Shown in pieces: positions 27,509 through 35,844 of a stretch of DNA of 64,000 bases. This DNA comes from CAYNSX01 sp964400165 (GTDB lineage: Bacteria > Armatimonadota > Hebobacteria > CAYNSX01): contig CAYNSX010000005.1 of the NCBI GenBank assembly GCA_964400165.1, forward strand, positions 7,512-71,511, given 5' to 3'. How positions within the stretch are numbered: position 1 is the first letter of the stretch; each line of letters begins with the position of its first letter. Below the pieces are notes generated by a model that made no database searches, was not told the DNA's origin, and saw nothing but the letters and a program-made list of their open reading frames with translations. Made by a program: the position numbers and the translations under genes.

Positions 27509-29382
27509 AAGTCGCCGGCCGGATGAGCGGTCTGGTCGTTCGGGTCGCCCTGGATCTCATCGCGCTGACGGCTGCGTATATTCTCGCCTTCTATTTGCGG
27601 TTCGATGGACATCCCCCGGACACCTGGAGTCTCGTCATCCTGCAGACCGCGCCGCTGGTCGTGTTCGGCCAAGGGCTGTTGCTGGTCGCCAGCGGCGTGT
27701 ATCGCTCCGTCTGGCGCTACACCGGCCTCTCGGATTTACTGGCCATCGTCCGGGCGGTCACGCTCGGGGCGCTGGGAAACACCTGGGTTCTGGGCTACTA
27801 CCTCTACGAAATCCGCGGGTTCCCGCGAGCGATCATCGTCATCGACTTCGTGCTGGCGATGGGGTTGCTGGCCGGACTTCGAGTCGCCGGCCGCGTGCTC
27901 GGCGGCACGCGAAACGCCGGGCCGCGCGCGGTCTCCAGGCCCAAGCGGGTCTTGCTGGTGGGCGCCGGCGACATGGGCGAGACCATCATTCGCCAGATCC
28001 AGGTCAACCCGCGCCTGCATCATCGGGTGATCTGCCTGGCCGATGACGACCCGACCAAGCGGGGCTTGAGCATTCACGGCGTCAAGGTGCGCGGGACCGT
28101 GGACGACATCCCCAGTCTGGTGGCGCGCTGCGCCGTGGACGATATTGTCATTGCCATTCCGTCCGCAAGTCCCGGCGAGACCGCACGCATTGTCCGCCGG
28201 TGCCAGGAGGCGGGAGTGCCGTACCGCATGGTGCCCGGCTTGAGTGAGCTCATTGATGGGCGGGTCTCGTTCAGTCAGCTGCGCAAGGTGGATATCGAAG
28301 ACCTGCTCGGCCGGCAAGCACTCCCGATGGATCTGCGCTGGTCCGAATACTTGCGCGGCCAACGCGTCCTCGTGACCGGCGCCGGCGGCTCGATTGGCGG
28401 TGAACTCTGCCGTCACCTGGCGCGATCGGGGGTCGCCCGTCTCATCTTGCTCGACCGAGACGAAAACAATCTGTATGAGATCGACCGGCACATCCGCGCC
28501 TTGAACCCCGGCCTCGCGGTCAGCGCACACAATGCCGACATCGTGAACCGTGAGAAACTGGTGCGGGTCTGCTGCGACGAACAGCCCAATGTGGTGTTTC
28601 ACGCGGCCGCGCTCAAGCATGTCCCGCTGTGCGAGGCCAATGTGGACGAGGCGGTGCTCGTCAACATCATCGGCACCCGCAATGTCATCGACGCCGCCGA
28701 AGCAGGCGGGGCCGACCGGGTCATTTGCATCTCGACCGACAAGGCTGTCGAACCCGTCAGCGTGATGGGCCAGACCAAACGAATGTCGGAGCTGGTCGCG
28801 CAGCAGTTCAACCGGCGCCGTCAAGCGCCGCTGGTCGCTGCCGTGCGCTTCGGCAATGTCCTCGGCAGCCGGGGCAGCGTCATTCCGCTCTTTCGCGAAC
28901 AGATCGAGCACGGGGGCCCGGTGACTGTCACCGACCCGGCGATGTCCCGCTTCTTCATGACCATCTCCGAAGCGGCCCAATTGATCTTGTGCGCGGGGGC
29001 CATCATGACCGGCGGCGACCTCTTCGTGCTCGACATGGGCGAACGCATCAAGATCCTCGACCTCGCCCGGGAGATGATCCGACTGTCGGGCTATGAGCCG
29101 GACACCGACATCCCCATCCGCATCATTGGGATTCGACCCGGTGAAAAATTGAGCGAAGAAGTCGTCGCGCCCGGCGAACGCGTGCGCGCCACCGCCCACC
29201 CCAAAGTGCAGCAAATCGAGGAGCCCGGGCAGGCGCCCGTCCTCTCGCCGGAAGAACTCGCCGACCTGGACGCGTTGGCCCGCGACCTGGCGCGCACCGC
29301 GCTGCGTGCGCGGCTGCGGGAGCTGACCGGCCCCGCGGCGACCGAGCCCATGCGGCCGCCCCTCCACGAAAGCCCGAACTAG
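27505..29382 (+). CDS. Membrane-bound nucleotide-sugar 4,6-dehydratase (PglF/WbpM/CapD family)
   Basis: A 625-residue enzyme with four N-terminal membrane segments (about residues 8-115), a first Rossmann domain (LLVGAGDMGETI, about 150) and a second, catalytic SDR domain (VLVTGAGGSIGGELCR, about 290). The active-site segment ISTDKAVEPVSVMGQTKR has Met where short-chain dehydrogenases have Tyr; this Met-x3-Lys arrangement is a known mark of the PglF/WbpM 4,6-dehydratases of UDP-GlcNAc. The start overlaps the aminotransferase stop by ATGA. It probably makes UDP-4-keto-6-deoxy-GlcNAc on the cytoplasmic face of the membrane. The proline-rich C-terminal tail is probably disordered. Confidence 0.9.
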   Translation: MKVAGRMSGLVVRVALDLIALTAAYILAFYLRFDGHPPDTWSLVILQTAPLVVFGQGLLLVASGVYRSVWRYTGLSDLLAIVRAVTLGALGNTWVLGYYLYEIRGFPRAIIVIDFVLAMGLLAGLRVAGRVLGGTRNAGPRAVSRPKRVLLVGAGDMGETIIRQIQVNPRLHHRVICLADDDPTKRGLSIHGVKVRGTVDDIPSLVARCAVDDIVIAIPSASPGETARIVRRCQEAGVPYRMVPGLSELIDGRVSFSQLRKVDIEDLLGRQALPMDLRWSEYLRGQRVLVTGAGGSIGGELCRHLARSGVARLILLDRDENNLYEIDRHIRALNPGLAVSAHNADIVNREKLVRVCCDEQPNVVFHAAALKHVPLCEANVDEAVLVNIIGTRNVIDAAEAGGADRVICISTDKAVEPVSVMGQTKRMSELVAQQFNRRRQAPLVAAVRFGNVLGSRGSVIPLFREQIEHGGPVTVTDPAMSRFFMTISEAAQLILCAGAIMTGGDLFVLDMGERIKILDLAREMIRLSGYEPDTDIPIRIIGIRPGEKLSEEVVAPGERVRATAHPKVQQIEEPGQAPVLSPEELADLDALARDLARTALRARLRELTGPAATEPMRPPLHESPN

Positions 29383-29400
29383 TTCACTGCGGGCGGTGCT

Positions 29401-30072
29401 TTAATAGTCCGCGGGGTCAATGTTCTCTTTCGCCACTTTGCCCGGCACGCCGACGATGACCGCCCGCGCCGGCATATCCTGCGTGACGACCGCACCCGCG
29501 CCCACCACGCTCCACGCCCCGACCGACACGCCTTGAATGAGCGCGGCGCCGGTGCCGAGATTGACACCGTCGCCCAGCGTGACGCCACCCGACACCTGCA
29601 CCCCAGGGTTCAGCGTGCAGAAATCACCAATCTGCACATCGTGTCCGATAGTGACATTGAGGTTAATCAGCACATGCCGCCCGATGGTGATTTGCGTGGT
29701 CAAGACGCTGTAGCCGAGCAGCATCGACCCTTCGCCCACCGTCACATAGTCCGACATCGTGACACTCGGGAAGCGCACCGTCCCGCCGCGCAAGCCCCAG
29801 CGCTCGATCTGTTCGGCAATGCGCCGGCGGATGTTGGTGGAGCCAACGGCGATGGTGACTTCGACGCCCTTCGCTTCCGCCGACTCGAGCCAGGCGAGCG
29901 GGCCAAGCACCGGCACATCGCACAGCACCTGCCCCTGCACCTTCGGATTGTCGTCCACGAATCCGAGCAGTTCGCGGCGGGCGGTGGACGCCGCGGCGGC
30001 GTTCTCGGCACGCGCGGCCCAGAGCACCTCGCGGCCCAGGCCGCCGCAGCCGACGACAACCAGTTTCCGCAT
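29401..30072 (-). CDS. Sugar N/O-acetyltransferase, PglD/NeuD-like
   Basis: A 223-residue acetyltransferase with an N-terminal Rossmann-like sugar-nucleotide domain (MRKLVVVGCGGLGREVLWAA) and a C-terminal left-handed beta-helix (HVLINLNVTIGHDVQIGDF, with the catalytic His in TIGHD). This architecture is that of PglD, which uses acetyl-CoA on the 4-amino group of UDP-4-amino-sugar, and of NeuD. Next to PglF-, PglE- and PglC-like genes, PglD is the better match. It ends convergent with the dehydratase gene, 18 bases apart. The downstream end and CapD stop leave no room for a terminator hairpin. Confidence 0.87.
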   Translation of the reverse strand: MRKLVVVGCGGLGREVLWAARAENAAAASTARRELLGFVDDNPKVQGQVLCDVPVLGPLAWLESAEAKGVEVTIAVGSTNIRRRIAEQIERWGLRGGTVRFPSVTMSDYVTVGEGSMLLGYSVLTTQITIGRHVLINLNVTIGHDVQIGDFCTLNPGVQVSGGVTLGDGVNLGTGAALIQGVSVGAWSVVGAGAVVTQDMPARAVIVGVPGKVAKENIDPADY

Positions 30073-30100
30073 CAGGACTCCTTCAGTGCATGCAGGCGCG

Positions 30101-30733
30101 TCAGGACCTCGTCGCCGGCGTCCCTAGAAATTCCGGCATCGTCGCGTCCGCTCCTGCCGAGATGCCCTCGCGCGCGAGCACCGCGCCGATCGTGCGCGCC
30201 AGAATGGCGAGGTCAAGTCCCAGCGACCAGTGGTCCGCGTACCACACATCGAAACGAAACTTCTGCTCCCACTTGATGGCGTTGCGGCCCTGGACTTGCG
30301 CCCATCCGGTGATGCCCGGCAGGACCGTGTGGCGGCGCGCCTGCCCGGCGGTGTAGCGGGGGAGATACGAGACGAGCAGCGGCCGCGGCCCGACGAGACT
30401 TAACGAACCGGTCAACACATTCCACAACTGCGGGAGTTCGTCGAGACTGGCGGCGCGCAACACGCCCCCGAGTCGAGTCAGCCGCACGACATCGGGAAGT
30501 GGGTGCCCGGCGCCATCGCGAGCGTGGCGCATCGATCGAAATTTTGTGAGTGTGAATGGTCGTCCGTCCCGTCCCGCACGCGGCTGCCGAAACAGCACCG
30601 GCGCGCCCATCGACACGCGAATCAACACCGCCAGCGCGCCCAACACCGGGGCGAGGAGCGTGAGTCCGGCGGCAGACAGCGTGACATCCACCGCCCGCTT
30701 GCCAGCCAGCGAGATGCCGCGCTGCCGGGTCAT
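30101..30733 (-). CDS. Undecaprenyl-phosphate sugar phosphotransferase (PglC-like)
   Basis: A 210-residue initiating transferase that moves a sugar phosphate from its UDP carrier to the lipid carrier. It has the monotopic PglC layout: one hydrophobic re-entrant helix (about 14-36), basic stretch LFRQPRAGRDGRPF, KFRSMR, then SLDELPQLWNVLTGSLSLVGPRP and GITGWAQVQGRN. The catalytic Asp-Glu pair is DE of the SLDEL motif. It lacks the four extra membrane helices of WbaP-type proteins. It is upstream of the PglD-like gene, 28 bases apart, forming an operon. It would start repeat-unit assembly for this locus. Confidence 0.92.
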   Translation of the reverse strand: MTRQRGISLAGKRAVDVTLSAAGLTLLAPVLGALAVLIRVSMGAPVLFRQPRAGRDGRPFTLTKFRSMRHARDGAGHPLPDVVRLTRLGGVLRAASLDELPQLWNVLTGSLSLVGPRPLLVSYLPRYTAGQARRHTVLPGITGWAQVQGRNAIKWEQKFRFDVWYADHWSLGLDLAILARTIGAVLAREGISAGADATMPEFLGTPATRS

Positions 30734-30911
30734 CGCGACAACCGGAGGCGTGGGTGATTGCAGGCCGCGGCAGCAGTCCGGGGCATCATGGAGCCGGCAA
30801 GTCTCACCTTAGCACACCGGAAACGCCGCCGGCCCGTCCCGCTCCGCAGCGGGTATCATAGTTTGGACTGGCTCCCATCGAACGCGCTGGGACTATGCGG
30901 AGGAGATGCCC

Positions 30912-32444
30912 ATGACGACGGCACAACGAGCGGCCATCCTCGGTTGCGTCGCGTGGCTGCCGATACAATTCTCGCAGTCGGCTTCGCAGAGCCTGGTCGA
31001 GATACCTGCGCGCACCGCGAGTCGAATCAACGCCAACCGCCTGCTGCGCGACCTCGGGACCGAGCGTGAAGTCTGGCGCATTGACCTCGCCCTCGACGAG
31101 CAGGCCGCCCCCGCGGGACCCGAAGCGAGTCTGCGCATTGACGGTTCACTCGACGGCCAGGCCTGGAAGCCCCTTGGGGGCTTCGTCAATTGGTCGGGGC
31201 CGCGCCTCCGCCTCGATGTGCCGCCCGTGCGCGTGCGCTGGGTGCGCGTCCGGGTTGTGCCCGCCCGTCTCGCCGGCGCGGTGCGCGCTGTGCAAGTCAA
31301 CAGTGACGCCCTCGCGCTTCCCGATCGTATTCGGCTCTTCGACTCGGAGAATGTGCGCCTGTTCAACGGCGAGGGCTACAGCAACCAATCCACGGGCCGC
31401 ACCTACCTGACTGGCGCACACTTTGCTTGGACCGAGAGCTACCTGCAACGCGCCTACGCCGAAATGTATCGGGCCACTGGCGACCCGAAGTATGTGACGA
31501 GTCTGCGCGACCACATTCGCCGCATCCTCGCCCAGCGGGACGACCGGATGGGGCGACGCGACTTTCAGGGCACCCTGCTGCCGCTCTGGGGAACGGACTA
31601 CTTCAGCCCGGTCGATCGCTGGGAGTATTTCGCAGTGCACCAGGGGATGATCGGCATCCCCATGTTGGAATACATTCAATTGACGCGCGAGTCCGAGGAC
31701 CCCGCCGTGCGCGCGGACCATGCGGCCATCCTCTCCACCCTCGAAGAAATCCTGGGGTTTCTGGAAGCCGACTGGAATGCCGCCGGCGGCTTTTATTACG
31801 CGCCGAGCCGGTACGGCCATGTGCCCAGCGAGGAACTGCCCCTCGATATGCAATCGGCCCTCGGGTCGTGCCTGATTCTGCTCTATGACCTCACCGGGAA
31901 GGAGGCGTATCGCACGCGGGCAGCGGCGCTGCTGTCGTTGATCGAGTCGTCCTTCCGCCACCTGCCCGACGGCACACTCATCCTTCCCGTAGTGGAGTGG
32001 CACGATCCGCATCCGGGACGGCGACATGTCGGCGACACGCCGCATGCGTCGGTGATCTTTCATTTCCTCTTGCTGGCACATCAGTACGGCTACCCGGTGA
32101 CGCAGGGGACGCCCGAGCATCTCGCCGCGACCGTGTCCCATTGGCTGGAAAGCGGCCGGCAGTCCCTCTGGATGGACGGCTCCGGGGAACTGGGATCCGA
32201 CTTGTTTGCCGGACACTTCGGACTGCTCGCGCCCTGGAGCCTGGTCCTCCGCGACCGCATCGAACATGTCCTGTTCGGCACCATGGCGCTGCCCACCACC
32301 GTGTCGGTGTGCGCCGAAGGGAACTGGGGCGTCAGCATGCTCGACCTGGCGAGCGACATTCGGCAACGGCTGACACTCGCCGGTGCCCCATTCCCCGACG
32401 AGCAATTGCCCATATCCACCGACTCGGCCCCGCGCGCTCCCTGA
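30912..32444 (+). CDS. Exported protein with discoidin-like and alpha-toroid domains, function unknown
   Basis: A 510-residue protein. The start at ATG 30912 is preferred over 30906 because GCGGAGGAG is six bases upstream of the former and directly abuts the latter. A signal peptide-like segment (residues 5-25) is followed by a beta-rich domain (about 30-135) resembling F5/8C discoidin folds (SLDGQAWKPLGGF, then VRWVRVRVVP). Residues 160-480 are helical with repeated pairs such as YLQRAYAEMYRATGDPKY and LYDLTGKEAYRTRAAAL, typical of alpha/alpha toroids in glucuronyl C5-epimerases, glycoside hydrolases and lyases. Given the neighbouring glycan locus, a secreted carbohydrate-active role is plausible. 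I do not recognise a family with certainty. Confidence 0.75.
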   Translation: MTTAQRAAILGCVAWLPIQFSQSASQSLVEIPARTASRINANRLLRDLGTEREVWRIDLALDEQAAPAGPEASLRIDGSLDGQAWKPLGGFVNWSGPRLRLDVPPVRVRWVRVRVVPARLAGAVRAVQVNSDALALPDRIRLFDSENVRLFNGEGYSNQSTGRTYLTGAHFAWTESYLQRAYAEMYRATGDPKYVTSLRDHIRRILAQRDDRMGRRDFQGTLLPLWGTDYFSPVDRWEYFAVHQGMIGIPMLEYIQLTRESEDPAVRADHAAILSTLEEILGFLEADWNAAGGFYYAPSRYGHVPSEELPLDMQSALGSCLILLYDLTGKEAYRTRAAALLSLIESSFRHLPDGTLILPVVEWHDPHPGRRHVGDTPHASVIFHFLLLAHQYGYPVTQGTPEHLAATVSHWLESGRQSLWMDGSGELGSDLFAGHFGLLAPWSLVLRDRIEHVLFGTMALPTTVSVCAEGNWGVSMLDLASDIRQRLTLAGAPFPDEQLPISTDSAPRAP

Positions 32445-32476
32445 CGCCCACGGGGGCATTGCGAACGGAGGTTGGA

Positions 32477-32880
32477 GCGCAGGAGCGGGGCTGTAAGCCG
32501 AATTCTGTCGCGCATTGCGGCGCGGATGACCATTCATCTCCCGCTCGCCCGTAGACGAACGGACCCCGAAGGGTGCGGCGAACCCGAGGCGTCGCCGTTG
32601 GGCCACCGGCGCCCCCGAAGGGGACTGCCTCCTATTCCGCCTTGCTCCAGGTGGGGTTTGCCCTGCCGCCGCCGTCGCCGGCGGCGCGGTGCGCTCTTAC
32701 CGCACCGGTGCGCCCTTACCCCCCGGCAAGCCGGAGGGCGGTGTGTTTTCTGTGGCACGGCCGTCCGGGCGTCGTCGCCGGCGCCCGGCCCCCGATTGCT
32801 CGGGGCACCCTGCCCGATGGAGTTCGGACTTTCCTCTCCGCGGCGAACCGCGGAGCGGTCACCCGCCCCACTCCTGCGCC
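32477..32880 (-). ncRNA. rnpB: RNase P RNA (bacterial type A)
   Basis: The RNA component of RNase P, which matures tRNA 5' ends, is on the minus strand (about 404 bases). The universal core is visible as GAGGAAAGTCC (plus-strand complement at 32826-32836), and the conserved 3' part ACAGAATTCGGCTTA (complement at 32494-32508). The two ends pair: GCGCAGGAGTGGGGC at the 5' end with GCCCCGCTCCTGCGC at the 3' end, giving helix P1 and fixing the limits to within a few bases. Several internal GC-rich hairpins follow type A layout. Confidence 0.95.
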
Positions 32881-33052
32881 CGCATTGTACTCTGTCGTCT
32901 CTCATGCGATAGGGGGCGTCTTTCCTATCATACGAGGGCGGAACTGAATGCGTGTGCTGACAGTCTCATTGGTGCGCCCATTTGCGCCCGCTTGTTTCTA
33001 GCAGGCTTCGCACGGCAAAGCGGGGAATGAATGGGGCATCGGAGGGCCGTGC

Positions 33053-33058
33053 TATAAT
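33053..33058 (+). promoter_or_regulatory. Possible -10 element for the beta-propeller-dprA-topA group
   Basis: TATAAT lies 24 bases before the ATG of the beta-propeller gene. No good -35 box is evident. It may serve a transcript continuing through dprA. Confidence 0.35.
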
Positions 33059-33082
33059 CGATTCGGGAGGAAGTGACGAGGA

Positions 33083-34633
33083 ATGCAGGTAACGCGCGCG
33101 CGGGTCATCGCCATTGCTTTCCTGGCTGTTGCACTGGCCGGCGTGGCCGGGGTGCGTGCCGTGCCGGCCGCCGAGGGGCCGGCTGCAACGCCCGATCTGA
33201 CGCTGCCTTTGGCGGCCGATTGGCAGTTCTACCTCGGCCCGACGACGCTCGACCAAGCCCCCGTAGTGGAGAGCGGGCGCGTGTATTTGGCGGTCGGCGC
33301 CACGCTGGTGGCGCTGGATGCCGGCAATGGGCGGGCGCTCTGGACCATCGCCTACGACGACGCGCTGCGCTCGCCGCCGGCTGCGCTCTTCGACTTGGTG
33401 TTCGTCGGGGGACCGGACGGTTATCTGCGAGCGCTGGACGCGCAGTCGCTCTTCAAGGGCAACGAATTGAATGTCCTCTGGCAATTCCCCGAGGACCACG
33501 CGCGGGGGGCGTTCCGCACCGCGGTGACGCTGGAAGGCAATTCGCTGTACGCAGCCACCTTCGACAACATCGTCTATGCCGTCGACCGGCGGACGGGGAC
33601 CGAGCAGTGGTCGGTGCCGTCGGACGACACCATCATCGGCGAGATGGCTGTGGACGGCGACAATCTCTATGCGACTGATCAGAGTGCGTTCCTGTCCGCC
33701 TATCAGCGGACGCAAGGGCGGCTGCGCTGGCGGCGGCAATTGCCGCTAGGCTATGTCGTCACCGCGCCGGCAGCGGGGCGCGACCGCGTCGCCGTGACGG
33801 TCGGCAATATGCTGCTGGTGTTTCACCGCGGCGGCGGCCTGCTGTGGAAGTATGAGCACGCGGGGGGTGCGCTGACGCCGCCCGCGATGGGAGCCCCGCC
33901 TGGCGAGAGCGGCCCGCCGGAAAGCGGGCTGCGCCGGCCCACCGGCGTCGTGTATGTGGGGACTTCAGACGGGTATGCGCTGGCGTTCGACGCCGAATCC
34001 GGGCGCCCGCTGTGGCGCACGGAGCAGGGAGCGGCGCTGACCTCCCGACCGGCGGTGACGCCGACGCTGCTCTTCATCGGCGCGCGCGGGCCGTTTGTGG
34101 TCGCCGTGGATCGCGCGACGGGCGCCCGACGGTGGATGTACTGGGATCGGCCGCCGGAGCTAGTGGCGGGCGAAGAGAGCGACACCGATGTGACCGCAAC
34201 GCCGGTGGTGGCGGGTGGGGCGCTGTATGTGCTGTCGGGCAGCGGGTATGTCACCAGGTTTTCGGCCGGCGCCGTGGATATGGCGCCGCCGGACTTCGAT
34301 CAGTTGCGCCCGGCGCCGGGCAGTTCGATCGCGGACCGCTCGTTCGAGATGTCGGTGGTGCTGTTCGACGCCGACAGCGGAGTGGACGCGAGCACGATTG
34401 CGCTGACGCTTGACGGCAAGGAGATCGCCGGGTTTTTCGACCCGCGCAAAGGCAAGGTAGCTGCGCAGCTGACCAACAGTGCCGATGCCGCGCTGCCGGT
34501 CGGCTGGCACCGCGCGGAAGTGCGGGCGAACGACTACCGCGGGAACGAACTGGTGCGCGGGTGGTACTTCAGCACCGTGACTCCTTCCGCACCGGCGGCA
34601 CGCGGCGCTACTCCAGGCACTCCGCCGCAGTAG
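33083..34633 (+). CDS. Exported PQQ-type beta-propeller protein
   Basis: A 516-residue secreted or periplasmic protein. A signal peptide covers residues 1-30 (ending VPAAEG). Six or seven propeller blades follow, each with the pattern VYLAVGATLVALDAGNGRALW seen here as LVALDAGNGRALW, IVYAVDRRTGTEQW, ALAFDAESGRPLW and VVAVDRATGARRW. The last 120 residues form a beta-sandwich-like domain (FEMSVVLFDADSGVDASTI), similar to cadherin-like folds. No PQQ-binding dehydrogenase motif is present, so it is probably a scaffold, sometimes compared with BamB. A proline- and glycine-rich insert sits between two blades near residue 275-290. The stop is four bases before dprA. Confidence 0.85.
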   Translation: MQVTRARVIAIAFLAVALAGVAGVRAVPAAEGPAATPDLTLPLAADWQFYLGPTTLDQAPVVESGRVYLAVGATLVALDAGNGRALWTIAYDDALRSPPAALFDLVFVGGPDGYLRALDAQSLFKGNELNVLWQFPEDHARGAFRTAVTLEGNSLYAATFDNIVYAVDRRTGTEQWSVPSDDTIIGEMAVDGDNLYATDQSAFLSAYQRTQGRLRWRRQLPLGYVVTAPAAGRDRVAVTVGNMLLVFHRGGGLLWKYEHAGGALTPPAMGAPPGESGPPESGLRRPTGVVYVGTSDGYALAFDAESGRPLWRTEQGAALTSRPAVTPTLLFIGARGPFVVAVDRATGARRWMYWDRPPELVAGEESDTDVTATPVVAGGALYVLSGSGYVTRFSAGAVDMAPPDFDQLRPAPGSSIADRSFEMSVVLFDADSGVDASTIALTLDGKEIAGFFDPRKGKVAAQLTNSADAALPVGWHRAEVRANDYRGNELVRGWYFSTVTPSAPAARGATPGTPPQ

Positions 34634-34637
34634 CGCC

Positions 34638-35768
34638 ATGACCAGTGCCGGCGCCTGGCTGGCGCTTAGCGAAGCCCGATTGCCCCTGCGGGTGACTGTG
34701 GCGCTACTCAAGCGCTTCCGGACGCCCGAGGCCGTGTTCGAGGCGCTGCAGGCGGGACAGTTGCGCGAGGTTCCCGACGACGCGCGGCAGCGCTTGTTCG
34801 CGGCGCGCAATCTCGACCTCGACGAGCGGCTGGCGCAACTCGAGCGGCTGGGCGCGCGGGTGCTTCCCATCACCAGCCGCGAGTATCCGCCGCTGTTGCG
34901 CCAGGCGAAGAACGCGCCGCCGGTACTCTATGTGCGCGGGCGGCTGCCGGAGTGGGACGGGCCGGTGGTCGCAATTGTGGGGTCGCGCCGGGCGTCGCCC
35001 TACGGGCGAGTGGTGGCGGAGTCGCTAGCGCGCGACCTGGCGGCGGCGGGAGTCGTGGTGGTGAGCGGCGGAGCGCTCGGCGCGGATACGGCGGCGCATC
35101 GCGGGGCGCTGGAAGCCGGCTGCACGATTGCGGTGCTGGGGACGGGCATCGACAAGACTTATCCGGAGCAGAATTACGATTTGTTTGAGAGCATCGCGGC
35201 GCGCGGGGCGCTGCTGACGGAATTGCCGTTGGGCGAGCCGCCGCGCGGCAGGTATTTTCCGGCGCGCAACCGCATCATCAGTGGGATGAGCCACGGGGTG
35301 GTGGTCGTGGAGGCGCCGGAAAAGAGCGGTGCGCTGCACACGGCCGAACACGCAGCGTCGCAAGGCCGCGAAGTATTTGCGGTGCCGGGGACGGTGAACA
35401 GCGCGTTGAGCCGCGGCTGTCACCTGCTCATTCAGCAGGGGGCCAAACTGGTGTCGGACATCGGCGACATTTTGGAAGAGTTGCCGCCGCTGCCGGCGCG
35501 GAAGCCACAACTGTCCGCCGCGCCCCGAGCGGCGGAGCCACGACCCGCCGCGCCGGTTGCCCCGCCGACGCCGGCGGCGCCGGTAGTGAAGCCGGGCAGC
35601 GACGAGGAGAAACTGCTGCACATCCTGACGCTGCAGCAGAAATACATCGACCAGGTGGTGGACGAGGCCCAGCTGCCGCCGTCCACGGTGAGCGCGCAGT
35701 TGCTGATGTTGGAACTCAAGGGACTGGTGCGGAGGTTGCCGGGCAACCTGTATGTGCGCGTGCGCTGA
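34638..35768 (+). CDS. dprA: DNA-processing protein DprA
   Basis: Protects incoming single-stranded DNA and loads RecA during natural transformation. A 376-residue protein: an N-terminal SAM-like helical part, the Rossmann-like core with VAIVGSRRASPYGR, SGGALGADTAAHRGAL and FPARNRIISGMSHGVVVVEA, then a proline/alanine-rich linker (about 285-320) and a C-terminal winged-helix (YIDQVVDEAQLPPSTVSAQL). All conserved motifs are intact. It lies between the propeller gene and topA; the dprA-topA order is common in many bacteria. Confidence 0.96.
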   Translation: MTSAGAWLALSEARLPLRVTVALLKRFRTPEAVFEALQAGQLREVPDDARQRLFAARNLDLDERLAQLERLGARVLPITSREYPPLLRQAKNAPPVLYVRGRLPEWDGPVVAIVGSRRASPYGRVVAESLARDLAAAGVVVVSGGALGADTAAHRGALEAGCTIAVLGTGIDKTYPEQNYDLFESIAARGALLTELPLGEPPRGRYFPARNRIISGMSHGVVVVEAPEKSGALHTAEHAASQGREVFAVPGTVNSALSRGCHLLIQQGAKLVSDIGDILEELPPLPARKPQLSAAPRAAEPRPAAPVAPPTPAAPVVKPGSDEEKLLHILTLQQKYIDQVVDEAQLPPSTVSAQLLMLELKGLVRRLPGNLYVRVR

Positions 35769-35844
35769 CGCGCGCCGCCGGTTGACGGTGTGACGGGCGC
35801 GTGCCTACCATCGCCCGACGGGATGTGAAGCGCAAGGAGCCAGC

